Positions 1 to 8,051 of a stretch of DNA of 64,000 nucleotides are shown in pieces. The stretch is taken from the NCBI GenBank assembly GCA_024398875.1, contig JAKSIJ010000004.1, positions 1-64,000 of the forward strand. Direction: 5' to 3'. The notes under the pieces are model-generated. The model worked only from the letters and a program-made list of their open reading frames with translations, was not told the origin of the DNA and did no database searches. The position numbers and the translations under genes are program-made. Each line of letters begins with the position of its first letter. Positions within the stretch are counted from its first letter, which is position 1. The stretch comes from Fibrobacter sp. (lineage in GTDB: Bacteria > Fibrobacterota > Fibrobacteria > Fibrobacterales > Fibrobacteraceae).

Positions 1-1307
1 AGAAGAAGGCTGCTGAAAAGAAGGCCCTTGAAGAAAAGAAAGCTGCTGAACTTGCTGCCAAGGAAGAAGCGAAGCGCTTAGCCGAAGAGAAGAAGGCTGC
101 CGAAAAGAAGGCCCTTGAAGAAAAGAAAGCTGCTGAACTTGCCGCTAAGGAAGAAGAAAAGCGCCTTGCGGAAGAACAGAAGCGTATTGACAAGGCGCTT
201 AAGGAAGGTGGCAATGTGTCTGCTCTGATTCCTGGAATCAAGGAGATGACGGTGCTCATCGGTTCTGGCATGGAACAGTTCCGCTTGGTAACGGAAGCTC
301 CGGTGGATATCAAGAATGTCATTGGTCCTGATAAGGCTTCCGCTATTACTGTTGGACTTCCCGGCCCGGCAAAGTCTCCCGTATTTAATGTGAGCGCAGG
401 CTCTCTCGTTAAGTCTGTGACGTGGGCGGCCAATGGCCTTAAGATTCAACTTCAGGCTGGTGCGACTCCGACGATGCTTGTGCAGGAGGGCGTGTTGGTC
501 CTCCAGGTTACGGAATCAGCAATCAAGAAAGATGGCTTTGTTTTCTGGTCTGCTGTTCCCACAGGTATTTTCACTCGCAATTGGGTGAAGGCAGCCTCTG
601 AAGAGAAAGTGACTTTCGATTCCTTCGTGAGCAAGTACGATGAGGATAGCAAGAAGATTGTTACTGGAGCTCAGACATTCCACCTTCGCCCGGTTCCTAA
701 GGAACTCATTGTGGTTGCCGATGAGATTGAACTTTTTGCATCCCCCAGCGATAGTTCCCAGGTGTTGAAGCGCCTTGTGTTTGGCGATCGTCTTGTCAGC
801 ATGGATTTGACGGGCCTCTATTGCAAGGTACGTATTCCTGATGGCCGCGTAGGCTACGTGAACAAACGCTCTGTGGGCTACATGGATGAACTCTCTGCGG
901 TTCAGGCGGAACGCTTAAAGCAAGTGGATAAGGAAAGAGGTGAAAACCTTACCGAAACGGCTAATGCAACAGGCAGCCAGCTGGATGGTCTTTATCAAGA
1001 TCGCGTGACCTACAGTTCCTTTGGCCGTCGTGATCCTTTTGTAGACATTAAGGGCCTTGTAGAAGAAGGCATCAATATCGACCAGGTGGAACTGGTGGGT
1101 ATCATCTTTGAATCTGATGTGCCTATGGCAATCCTGGTGGATTCCAAGAATCCGTCCATCTCTTACACCATCAAGGAAGGTGATAAGATTTTGAACGGCA
1201 AGGTATTAAAAATTACACAAACTGATGTGCTGTTCCTCATTCAGGAATTTGGGGTAAGCCGTCGCTACTCTATGGGTCTTCCCGATAAATTTGGGGGTCA
1301 AAAGTAA
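1..1307 (+). CDS. PilP-like protein with AMIN and SH3 domains, 5' end cut off by window
   Basis: The frame is open from base 3, so the start lies upstream. Visible order: a Lys/Ala/Glu-rich helical stretch made of two near-identical 29-residue repeats; an AMIN-like beta domain (about nt 216-520) of the type that holds secretins at the cell wall; an SH3-like segment (about nt 700-880, with ELFASPSDSS and GRVGYV); and a C-terminal PilP-like part starting at FGRRDPF (about nt 1018). The stop overlaps the secretin ATG by one base (TAATG), so the two are translationally coupled. Inferred role: periplasmic partner of the PilQ-like secretin in a type IV pilus or type II-like machine. The secretin itself has no AMIN domain, so this protein probably supplies it. 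The family call rests on domain order and neighbour, not on a search. Confidence 0.72.
   Translation, partial: KKAAEKKALEEKKAAELAAKEEAKRLAEEKKAAEKKALEEKKAAELAAKEEEKRLAEEQKRIDKALKEGGNVSALIPGIKEMTVLIGSGMEQFRLVTEAPVDIKNVIGPDKASAITVGLPGPAKSPVFNVSAGSLVKSVTWAANGLKIQLQAGATPTMLVQEGVLVLQVTESAIKKDGFVFWSAVPTGIFTRNWVKAASEEKVTFDSFVSKYDEDSKKIVTGAQTFHLRPVPKELIVVADEIELFASPSDSSQVLKRLVFGDRLVSMDLTGLYCKVRIPDGRVGYVNKRSVGYMDELSAVQAERLKQVDKERGENLTETANATGSQLDGLYQDRVTYSSFGRRDPFVDIKGLVEEGINIDQVELVGIIFESDVPMAILVDSKNPSISYTIKEGDKILNGKVLKITQTDVLFLIQEFGVSRRYSMGLPDKFGGQK
3..178 (+). repeat. Two tandem 87-bp coding repeats
   Basis: Each unit encodes 29 residues starting KKAAEKKALEEKKAAEL. The copies start at bases 3 and 90 and differ at only a few bases, mostly near the end of the second. 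They encode a charged helix, probably a periplasm-spanning TolA-like rod. More copies may lie upstream of the window. Confidence 0.85.
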
Positions 1308-2845
1308 TGAAAAAGCTGATCAACACTCTACTGGTTCTGCTGTTTGCAGCAGGTATCGTCTCCACAGCATGGGCTGCCCCTGCCGAAGGTTCCGTAGAAC
1401 CCAACACGAAGTTGTATAACTTCTCCTTCGTGGACACGGATTTTGAGGCCGTCTTCCGCTCCATCTCTGTAGTGGCTGGCATTGACGTGCTTCTCGCTCC
1501 GGATGTGAAGGGAAAGACGAGCATCAAGGTGACCAAGAAGACTTGGCAAGAAACCATGGACATTGTCTGCGGCCTCAACGACTTGACTTGGGTCATCGAA
1601 GACAAGTATATCACCATTCAGCGCCTCTCTACTTACCAAGCTAAGCAGAAGAAGATTGCCGATGAAGAGAAGGCTGCTGAAGAAGCCGCTCCTCTGGTTC
1701 GTAAGAACTTCCAGGTGCAGCATGCCAAGGCTGACGAACTGGTCAAGGTGCTTGAAAGCATGAAGAGTGGCCGTGGCCGCATCACCGTGGTGGAACGCAC
1801 CAACTCCATCATCGTCTACGATACTGATGCTCGCATAGCCCAGATGGAAAATGCCTTGACGGAATTGGATGTGGAAACCCTCCAGATTATGATTACGGCT
1901 AAACTCGTTGTGGTGAACAGCGAACTTGCTCGTGAACTTGGTGTGGACTGGACTGCAACGATGGGTAACACCGCTCTTACGCCGGGTGTGGCTGGTGCCG
2001 CTAACGGAAGTGCTGCTGGTGCAACTCGTACAAGCGCCGTTATTCAATCCTTCCCCAACAATGGTCGTTCTGCTGCAGTGGAAAATGCTTCTACCGCAAT
2101 TACCACAAGCGTGCTTGATAACCACATGCAGCTTGCAATCACCAACTTGATGGGCGACGCTTCTACGGAAGTGTTGGCCAGCCCTCAGGTTTCTACTTTG
2201 GATAACACTGAAGCCGAAGTCTTTATGGGTGACAAGGTTTCTATCCGTGTGATTGACGATGCTGGCGAATCTTCTACCCAGTTGGTTGAAACCGGTATTA
2301 AACTGACGGTTACGCCCCATGTGGCTGGCGACAACCGCATTTTGCTGGACCTCCATCCGGAAAACAACTCTTACGATTACGACACCAAGGGTGAAATCGT
2401 GATTAGTACTCAGGAAGCCAAGACCAAGGTGGTTGTGGCTGACGGCGAAACGGTTGTGATTGGTGGCCTCACCCGCAACGAGACTCAGGAATCTGAAAGT
2501 GGTATTCCTTTCCTCAAGGATATTCCGCTCCTCGGCAACCTCTTCAAGTATCAGAAGAAGGCTGTCATCAAGAAGGACCTCGTGATTTTTGTGACACCTC
2601 GCGTGATTCGCAACTACATGGGTAATGTGGCTATCTCTGAACCTACTGCTGAAAAGGCTGGTCAGGAAGCTAAGGCTGAAGAGAAGAAGGAAACTCCGAA
2701 GGCCGAGAAGAAGGAAGCCCCCAAGGCTGAAAAGAAGGAATCCCCGAAGGCTGAAAAGAAGGCTGAAGCCGCTAAGGCTCCTGCTGAAAAGCCGGCCCCG
2801 GCTGCCCCGGCTCCTGAAGCTGACGACGACAGCGATTGGGAATAA
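1307..2845 (+). CDS. pilQ: Type IV pilus-type secretin (PilQ family)
   Basis: 512 residues. It forms an outer-membrane ring for pilus or substrate exit. The signal peptide is MKKLINTLLVLLFAAG... ending near AWA-AP. Next come an STN-like N-domain (about 36-105, FVDTDFEAVFRSIS), a secretin_N repeat (about 130-190) and the secretin barrel (about 285-435), with the typical VVIGGLTRNE, IPFLKDIPLLGNLF and FVTPRVI segments. The last 75 residues are a low-complexity Lys/Glu/Pro/Ala tail built on an 8-residue repeat. It is shorter than usual PilQ because the N-terminal AMIN domains are missing; the upstream gene has one. A strong hairpin follows, so this closes its operon. GspD of a type II system is the alternative, but the PilP-like partner favours PilQ. 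Confidence 0.88.
   Translation: MKKLINTLLVLLFAAGIVSTAWAAPAEGSVEPNTKLYNFSFVDTDFEAVFRSISVVAGIDVLLAPDVKGKTSIKVTKKTWQETMDIVCGLNDLTWVIEDKYITIQRLSTYQAKQKKIADEEKAAEEAAPLVRKNFQVQHAKADELVKVLESMKSGRGRITVVERTNSIIVYDTDARIAQMENALTELDVETLQIMITAKLVVVNSELARELGVDWTATMGNTALTPGVAGAANGSAAGATRTSAVIQSFPNNGRSAAVENASTAITTSVLDNHMQLAITNLMGDASTEVLASPQVSTLDNTEAEVFMGDKVSIRVIDDAGESSTQLVETGIKLTVTPHVAGDNRILLDLHPENNSYDYDTKGEIVISTQEAKTKVVVADGETVVIGGLTRNETQESESGIPFLKDIPLLGNLFKYQKKAVIKKDLVIFVTPRVIRNYMGNVAISEPTAEKAGQEAKAEEKKETPKAEKKEAPKAEKKESPKAEKKAEAAKAPAEKPAPAAPAPEADDDSDWE
2681..2764 (+). repeat. 24-bp coding repeat in the secretin tail
   Basis: Three copies of an 8-residue unit EKKE(T/A/S)PKA at 2681, 2705 and 2729, then a degenerate fourth. 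This is an extended, charged C-terminal tail after the barrel. Confidence 0.8.
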
Positions 2846-2869
2846 TCCTTTAGCAAATAGCATTTGTGA

Positions 2870-2900
2870 AAACTCCTGCAGAAATGCGGGAGTTTTTTTT
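2870..2900 (+). terminator. Rho-independent terminator after the secretin gene
   Basis: Eleven-pair stem AAACTCCTGCA / TGCGGGAGTTT around a GAAA tetraloop, running into a T tract. It starts 25 bases after the stop codon. Confidence 0.93.
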
Positions 2901-3049
2901 GTATGGTTTAAATTTCTTCTCTTTTTTTGGGGCGTTGCGGGGTACCCCCGCAGAGGGGGTGACGGAAGACGACGAATCGTTAACTTGTTGATTGTCAATG
3001 CGTTAGGTTCGGCGGCTGCAGGCAGGGGGAGGCTTCCCCCTTTCTTAGT

Positions 3050-3130
3050 TCATTCGTCTCGTGGCCTTCGCTAGTTTCCTCGTCGATTTGTTCCTCGGAA
3101 TGACACGCGGGACAAGCCTCGCAATGACGT
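3050..3130. repeat. Dispersed ...TCGCAATGACG-type element, two degenerate copies
   Basis: Contains TTCCTCGGAATGACACG and CCTCGCAATGACG. The same core occurs at 52645-52674 and, reversed, inside the gene at 60320 (61423-61450). Shared sequence at three unrelated loci marks a dispersed repeat family. Confidence 0.65.
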
Positions 3131-3159
3131 CGTGAAAGCGTTGCATTTTCGATGTTCTT

Positions 3160-3192
3160 AATTGTGAATTTTTAATTGTGAATTGTGAATTG
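3160..3192. repeat. AT-rich AATTGTGAATT repeat tract
   Basis: AATTGTGAATT occurs once at 3160-3170, then twice overlapping at 3174-3191. Related tracts lie at 22602-22634 and 34642-34668, all in or at the edge of spacers. Confidence 0.6.
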
Positions 3193-3241
3193 AAAACCTC
3201 GTTTTTCTATCTTTCAAGCCGCATTTTATGAGGTATCGTCT

Positions 3242-3877
3242 ATGACTAATGAGGCAGAAAAGCCGAATATCATAACGTCGTCCCTGGACTTCATCGTCAA
3301 CTGGGGGCGTACTAATTCACTGTGGCCGTTCCCTTATGGTACGGCATGTTGCGCTATCGAATTTATGAGTACTGAAGTGGGCCGCTACGACCTTTCCCGT
3401 ATTGGTTCCGAATACGTCCGCTTCACGCCTCGCCAGTCCGATGTGCTGTTGGTTTCGGGAACCATCACCTACAAGCAGGCTCCGATTCTCAAACGCATCT
3501 ACGAGCAGATGGCTGAACCCCGCTGGGTCATCGCCATGGGCGCCTGCGCCTGCTCTGGCGGCTTCTACGATTGTTATTGCACGGTACCGGGCATCGACCA
3601 CATTATTCCTGTGGACGTGTACATGGGTGGTTGCCCCAGCCGTCCGGAGGCTTTCTTCGATGCCATGTTTGATTTGCAGAAGAAGATCAAGGACGAGTCC
3701 TTCATGAAGCAGCGTGCGGAACGCGTGAAGGAACAGCTGGAAATGATTAAGGCGAAGACTGAAGAAGCGAAGAAGGAAGCTCGCGAGCTTGCTCACGAGA
3801 AGATTGCGGACTTCAAGGACTTCGTGGTGGAAAAAGAACAACAGATGGCCAAGAAGGCTCAGTTCTGGAAGGATTAG
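3242..3877 (+). CDS. nuoB: NADH:quinone oxidoreductase subunit B
   Basis: 211 residues. It carries cluster N2, the last Fe-S centre before quinone, at the junction of the peripheral and membrane arms. Ligands are visible: the Cys36-Cys37 pair (GTACCAIEF), Cys102 (GACACSGG) and Cys131 (GGCPSRP). Residues from about 155 to the end form a Lys/Glu-rich helical tail not found in typical NuoB. This is the first gene of the operon here; no nuoA precedes it, as the upstream gap ends in the secretin gene. nuoC starts three bases after the stop. Confidence 0.96.
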   Translation: MTNEAEKPNIITSSLDFIVNWGRTNSLWPFPYGTACCAIEFMSTEVGRYDLSRIGSEYVRFTPRQSDVLLVSGTITYKQAPILKRIYEQMAEPRWVIAMGACACSGGFYDCYCTVPGIDHIIPVDVYMGGCPSRPEAFFDAMFDLQKKIKDESFMKQRAERVKEQLEMIKAKTEEAKKEARELAHEKIADFKDFVVEKEQQMAKKAQFWKD

Positions 3878-3880
3878 AAG

Positions 3881-4486
3881 ATGGATTTAGCTGAAAATAT
3901 CTTTCCCATCCTGGAAGAGCGGTTCGCTGCCAAGCGCGAACTGAAGGACAAGTGGGGACTGACGGTGGTGGTCTCCAAGACTTATCTGCACCCGGTGGTC
4001 GAGTTCCTGAAGAACGAAGCTCCGGTGAAGATGGAAATGCTGGTGGATATCGCTGGCGTGGACTTCCTGGGCTACAAGGATTACGAAGGTCCTCGTTTTG
4101 CGGTGAAGTATGTGTTCAAGAGCATCTCCCAGCCGGGCGCTCGTATGCAGCTGAAGGTGTTCGTCTCGGAAGACGACCTCACTGTGCCTACCATTAGCGA
4201 CCTCTACGGCATTGCCAACTGGCAGGAACGCGAAGTCTATGACCAGTTCGGTGTGGTGTTCAAGGGCCATCCGGACCTCCGCCGCATTCTGAACCATGTG
4301 GAGTTTGTGGGCCATCCGCTACGCAAGGATTACCCTGCCCAGAAGCGCCAGTGGCTTTCTACAAACGATTTTATGCTGCCGGAATTGGAAAAGCGCCTGG
4401 AAACCTTGGGCTACAAGGTGATTCAGCGTTCCAAGGAAGTTGGTACAAATGATAATGAATTCTTGGAAGGGAGTATCAAAGGATGA
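3881..4486 (+). CDS. nuoC: NADH:quinone oxidoreductase subunit C
   Basis: 201 residues. This 30-kDa-type subunit of the peripheral arm binds NuoD and NuoB. Family signatures include the block around REVYDQFGVVFKGHPDLRR (about 115-135) and GHPLRKDYP (about 145). nuoC and nuoD are separate genes, unlike the fused nuoCD of enterobacteria. The stop overlaps the nuoD start in an ATGA, implying coupled translation. Confidence 0.95.
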   Translation: MDLAENIFPILEERFAAKRELKDKWGLTVVVSKTYLHPVVEFLKNEAPVKMEMLVDIAGVDFLGYKDYEGPRFAVKYVFKSISQPGARMQLKVFVSEDDLTVPTISDLYGIANWQEREVYDQFGVVFKGHPDLRRILNHVEFVGHPLRKDYPAQKRQWLSTNDFMLPELEKRLETLGYKVIQRSKEVGTNDNEFLEGSIKG

Positions 4487-5676
4487 TCGTACTAGATCCG
4501 AATGGCGAAAAGCTTAATTTGATGCCCTTGAACGTAGGGCCTTCTCACCCGGCCACTCACGGATGTCTCCGCTTCTTGGCGGCTATGGATGGCGAAACCA
4601 TCGTTGCGAGCGTTGAAGAAATCGGCTACCTCCATCGTGGTTTTGAAAAGATGGTGGAACGGGGCACCTGGCAGCAGGTGGTCCCGTACACGGACCGTTT
4701 GAACTACTGCTCTGCCATTATGAACAACATTGCCTACTGCCGCGCAGTGGAGCAGATGTTCGGGGTGGAGATTCCGGAACGCACCAAGGTGCTCCGCGTG
4801 ATTGTGAACGAACTCAGCCGCATTAACGACCACTTTGTGTGCGTGGCTGCAGCCTTCCAGGACTTGGGCGGTACAACTCCTTTCATGTACGCCTTCAACC
4901 CTCGTGAAGAAATCATGTGCATTTGGGAAAAGCTTACGGGCGCCCGCCTTACCAATAGCTTCTCCCGCATTGGCGGCCTCTATCGCGATAGCTACAACGG
5001 CTTCGAAGAGGATGTGCTGAATGCCTGCAAGTCTACGGAAAAGGCCTTGAGCGATTTGCACGCTTGCCTCGACCGTAACCGCATCTTCCTGGACCGTACA
5101 GTCGGTATCGGAAAAATCAGCAAGGAAAAGGCCATCAGCTACGGCTGGACTGGCCCCTGCCTCCGCGCCACGGGCGTTGCTAGCGACCTCCGCAAGGATG
5201 AGCCCTACTACGACTACGAAACCTACGATTGGGAAGTGGTGGTTGGAACCCAGGGCGACTGCAACGACCGCTTGCAGGTTCGCTTGGCTGAAATTGAGGA
5301 ATCGGTGAAGATTGTGCGCCAGGCTCTGAAGCGCCTTGCTCCAGGCCCGGTGGATATTGTGGACCCCCGCATTCGCGTGCCCGCCCACAAGATGGCCTAC
5401 CAGGATATGGAAGGCTTGATTGGCCGATTCAAGAGTGTTTATGAAGGTATTCGTGTGCCGGAAGGCGAACACTACTGCGGTAGTGAATGCGCCAACGGTG
5501 AACTGGGATTCTCCATCTTCTCTGATGGTTCTGGACATCCCTGGCGTATCAAGGTTCGTCCGCCTTGCTTTACCCAGTTCGCCGCATTCCATGAATTGGT
5601 GGAAGGAGCTCAGCTGGCTGACTCCATGGCCGTTCTTTCTGGCCTCAACATCATTGCAGGAGAACTTGACCGATGA
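4483..5676 (+). CDS. nuoD: NADH:quinone oxidoreductase subunit D
   Basis: 397 residues. This 49-kDa-type subunit forms the quinone cavity with NuoB. Visible signatures: GPSHPATHG near the N-terminus (the quinone-site His loop), EIGYLHRGFEK (about 46-56), the Tyr/Arg-rich segment around VVPYTDRLNY, and a C-terminal ELDR end typical of the family. It overlaps nuoC by 4 bases and nuoE by 4 bases (ATGA at each end). Confidence 0.96.
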   Translation: MIVLDPNGEKLNLMPLNVGPSHPATHGCLRFLAAMDGETIVASVEEIGYLHRGFEKMVERGTWQQVVPYTDRLNYCSAIMNNIAYCRAVEQMFGVEIPERTKVLRVIVNELSRINDHFVCVAAAFQDLGGTTPFMYAFNPREEIMCIWEKLTGARLTNSFSRIGGLYRDSYNGFEEDVLNACKSTEKALSDLHACLDRNRIFLDRTVGIGKISKEKAISYGWTGPCLRATGVASDLRKDEPYYDYETYDWEVVVGTQGDCNDRLQVRLAEIEESVKIVRQALKRLAPGPVDIVDPRIRVPAHKMAYQDMEGLIGRFKSVYEGIRVPEGEHYCGSECANGELGFSIFSDGSGHPWRIKVRPPCFTQFAAFHELVEGAQLADSMAVLSGLNIIAGELDR

Positions 5677-6737
5677 GAGAACATATTCAAGGTGCAGTTC
5701 AGTTTGTTGCTAACAACCGCTTAAAGTTCGACCGTCCGGAACAGCCCATTGACGCCCTTCCGGATCCGGGCCAGACTTTTGGTTATGTGAATAAGCCCGT
5801 TCCTCAGCCAAGCACTAAGGAACTGTTGGAAAAGTTGGATACTCCTGAAATCAAGGCCCGCTGTGCAGACCTCCTGAGCCGCTATCCTGTTGGACAGGCA
5901 GCCCTGCTTGAGGTGCTGTGGCTGGTGCAGGGCGTGTTCGGCTGGGTTCCTCGCGAGGGTATCCGCTGGGCTGCCAACGTTTGCGGTTGCGCTCCTGCTC
6001 ACGCATTTGGCGTCGCTACTTTCTATACCATGTATAATCACGCTCCCAAGGGCAAGTTCCTGCTCCAGTTCTGCCGGAACATCAGCTGCACCATCAAGGG
6101 AGCCCAGAGCATTATCGCTTATGCGGAACAGTGCCTGAACATCAAGACCGGCGAAACAACTCCCGATGGCCTCTTCACCCTTTTGCAGGTGGAATGCCTG
6201 GGCAGCTGCGGTAACGGCCCCATGATGCTGGTGAATGATGATTTTGCTACGGATGCGGAAGGTGATGAACTCACCATGAAGCCGGGCACGACGCTCACCA
6301 AGGAAAGCTTTGACCGCATTCTCAAGTGGTGCTATGCTCACGAAGACAATATGCCGAAGCATGATGTGCTGGGCGGTATGGTGAAGGGTCACGGAGGCCA
6401 TCCGGGTGCTCCTGGCGCAACAGCCAAGCCTCAGGTCGCTGACTACGCTCCTCCTTCTCCAGTTCTTTGCGTGAAGGCCGAAGCTGATGAAACGGGCGCT
6501 ACCCTCACTTGGAAGGGTGCTCCGGAATTCACCAAGCTGGTGGTGGAGAAGAAGGATGGTTCTAACTGGGTGGCCGTTGGCGAACCCGGTGTGAAGGACA
6601 AGGCCTTCGTGGACGCTGCTGGCAAGGTTAACGATGAATACCGTATGATTGCAACCTCCGGCGAACGGGTGGCTAAGCCTTCCGCTGTTGCCGTCACCAC
6701 TCAAAAGCCGGCTCCTGCCGAAGAGAAGAAGGTGTAA
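5673..6737 (+). CDS. nuoE: NADH:quinone oxidoreductase subunit E with C-terminal FN3-like domain
   Basis: 354 residues, about twice the usual NuoE. Residues about 60-220 are a standard NuoE (24-kDa) module with a thioredoxin-fold [2Fe-2S] centre (N1a); the ligands are Cys134, Cys139, Cys175 and Cys179 (CRNISC and ECLGSCG). A Gly/His/Pro/Ala linker follows (about 230-260), then a domain at about 261-345 that reads as fibronectin type III: PSPVLCVKAEADETGATLTW, a LVVEKKDGSNW strand and a YRMIATSG strand. It ends in a short Pro/Ala/Glu/Lys tail. FN3 domains are normally extracellular or in sensors, so one on a cytoplasmic complex I subunit is odd. Start chosen at the ATG overlapping the nuoD stop. 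Confidence 0.92.
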   Translation: MREHIQGAVQFVANNRLKFDRPEQPIDALPDPGQTFGYVNKPVPQPSTKELLEKLDTPEIKARCADLLSRYPVGQAALLEVLWLVQGVFGWVPREGIRWAANVCGCAPAHAFGVATFYTMYNHAPKGKFLLQFCRNISCTIKGAQSIIAYAEQCLNIKTGETTPDGLFTLLQVECLGSCGNGPMMLVNDDFATDAEGDELTMKPGTTLTKESFDRILKWCYAHEDNMPKHDVLGGMVKGHGGHPGAPGATAKPQVADYAPPSPVLCVKAEADETGATLTWKGAPEFTKLVVEKKDGSNWVAVGEPGVKDKAFVDAAGKVNDEYRMIATSGERVAKPSAVAVTTQKPAPAEEKKV

Positions 6738-6739
6738 TT

Positions 6740-8047
6740 ATGGCTGAATGTGTAAAAGTTTGTACGCAAAACTTCGGTAAGGGCGCTCAAGATATTGAAG
6801 TGTACAAGAAGCTTGGCGGTTACGCCAACATTTCTGAACGCTTGTTCAATATGAGCCAGTTTGAACTCATCGACTACGTGCAGCGCAGTAACTTGCGCGG
6901 TCGTGGTGGTGCTGGTTTCCCTACCGGCATGAAGTGGAGCTTTGTTCCTCGTGGCACGGGCAAGCCTGTGTACATCGTGGTGAACGCTGATGAAGGCGAA
7001 GGTGGTACGTTCAAGGATCACTTCCTCATGATGGAAGATCCGCACCGCCTTATTGAAGGCCTCATCATTGCTGCTTGGGCTCTTGGAACTCGCGCCGCCT
7101 ACATCTACTGCCGTGGCGAATTCCTCCCTTGCATTGAAAGCCTCAACAAGGCTTTGAACCAGGCTTATGCCGCTGGCTACCTCGGCGAAAACATTTGCGG
7201 AACCAAGTTCTGCTTTGATATCTTCGTCCATCGCGGTGCTGGCGCCTACATTTGCGGTGAAGAAACCGCTCTCATCAACTCCCTCGAAGGCCAGAAGGGC
7301 CAGCCCCGCTTGAAGCCTCCTTTCCCAGCGGTGAGCGGTGCTTGGAAGTCTCCTACCTGCGTGAACAACGTGGAGACCATCATGAGCCTCCCGTGGATTT
7401 TAAGCCATGACCCCAGCGAATACGCCAAGATGGGAACGCCTCGTGCCGGTGGTACTAAGGTGTTCTGCATTTCCGGCGACGTGAAGAATCCGGGCGTGTA
7501 CGAAGCTCCTCTCGGAACGCCCATGATGACCATGATCAACGATTACGCCGGTGGCGTTGTGGGCGGTAACCTGAAGGCTGTGCTTCCGGGTGGTTCCTCT
7601 TGCGCTCCGCTCACAGCAGAAGAAGCTGCTGTTGCGACCATGGATTATGAATGCCTCGCCTCCATGAAGACCATGTTTGGTTCTGGCGCTATGATTGTCA
7701 TTAACGATACCCACAATATGGTGGACTTGCTGAATTGCCTCGGCAACTTCTACAGCCACGAATCTTGTGGTCAGTGCACTCCTTGCCGCGAAGGTACGGG
7801 CCTCTTGCATCGCATTCTGAATCAGATTGTGGCTGGCCAAGGTCACGATGGGGATGTGGAACTGATGCAGAGCTTGTGCGGTGGTTTTGGCGGCGTGACG
7901 ATTTGCCCGCTTTCCATTTCCTTGGGCGGTCCTGTGGGCAGCTACTCCGCAAAGTTCCGTGCAGACTTTGACGAATACATTGCAAAGAATCCGGATCACG
8001 CCAAGCCGCGTATCCAAGAAACTTATCGTCCTGGAATTTTCTGGTAA
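6740..8047 (+). CDS. nuoF: NADH:quinone oxidoreductase subunit F (NADH- and FMN-binding)
   Basis: 435 residues. It oxidises NADH through FMN and passes electrons to cluster N3. Visible: the FMN/NADH glycine-rich loop GRGGAGFPTG (about 54-63), NADEGEGGTFKDH (about 90), GAGAYICGEETAL (about 168) and the [4Fe-4S] ligands SCGQCTPCREG plus the Cys of TICPLS. It starts two bases after the nuoE stop. With NuoE and NuoG it forms the electron-input module. Confidence 0.96.
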   Translation: MAECVKVCTQNFGKGAQDIEVYKKLGGYANISERLFNMSQFELIDYVQRSNLRGRGGAGFPTGMKWSFVPRGTGKPVYIVVNADEGEGGTFKDHFLMMEDPHRLIEGLIIAAWALGTRAAYIYCRGEFLPCIESLNKALNQAYAAGYLGENICGTKFCFDIFVHRGAGAYICGEETALINSLEGQKGQPRLKPPFPAVSGAWKSPTCVNNVETIMSLPWILSHDPSEYAKMGTPRAGGTKVFCISGDVKNPGVYEAPLGTPMMTMINDYAGGVVGGNLKAVLPGGSSCAPLTAEEAAVATMDYECLASMKTMFGSGAMIVINDTHNMVDLLNCLGNFYSHESCGQCTPCREGTGLLHRILNQIVAGQGHDGDVELMQSLCGGFGGVTICPLSISLGGPVGSYSAKFRADFDEYIAKNPDHAKPRIQETYRPGIFW

Positions 8048-8051
8048 TAAT

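Larger units (their letters stand above)
2901..3241. other. Gene-free spacer upstream of nuoB
   Basis: I see no convincing gene here. It holds a GC-rich stretch with GGGGTACCCCCGC, two copies of a dispersed element around CCTCGGAATGACACG and CCTCGCAATGACG, and an AT-rich run of AATTGTGAATT repeats. TATCTTTC at 3208-3215 resembles the TAnnTTTG element seen at other promoters here. GAGG at 3230-3233 is a possible ribosome site for nuoB. Confidence 0.7.

Noticed and set aside
1-178. Possible CRISPR array because of regular repeats
   Set aside because: The 87-bp units are contiguous coding repeats without spacers.
1328-2998. 556-residue antisense frame over the secretin gene
   Set aside because: Low-complexity His/Ser/Phe/Leu sequence without domain signs, opposite a clear PilQ-type gene.
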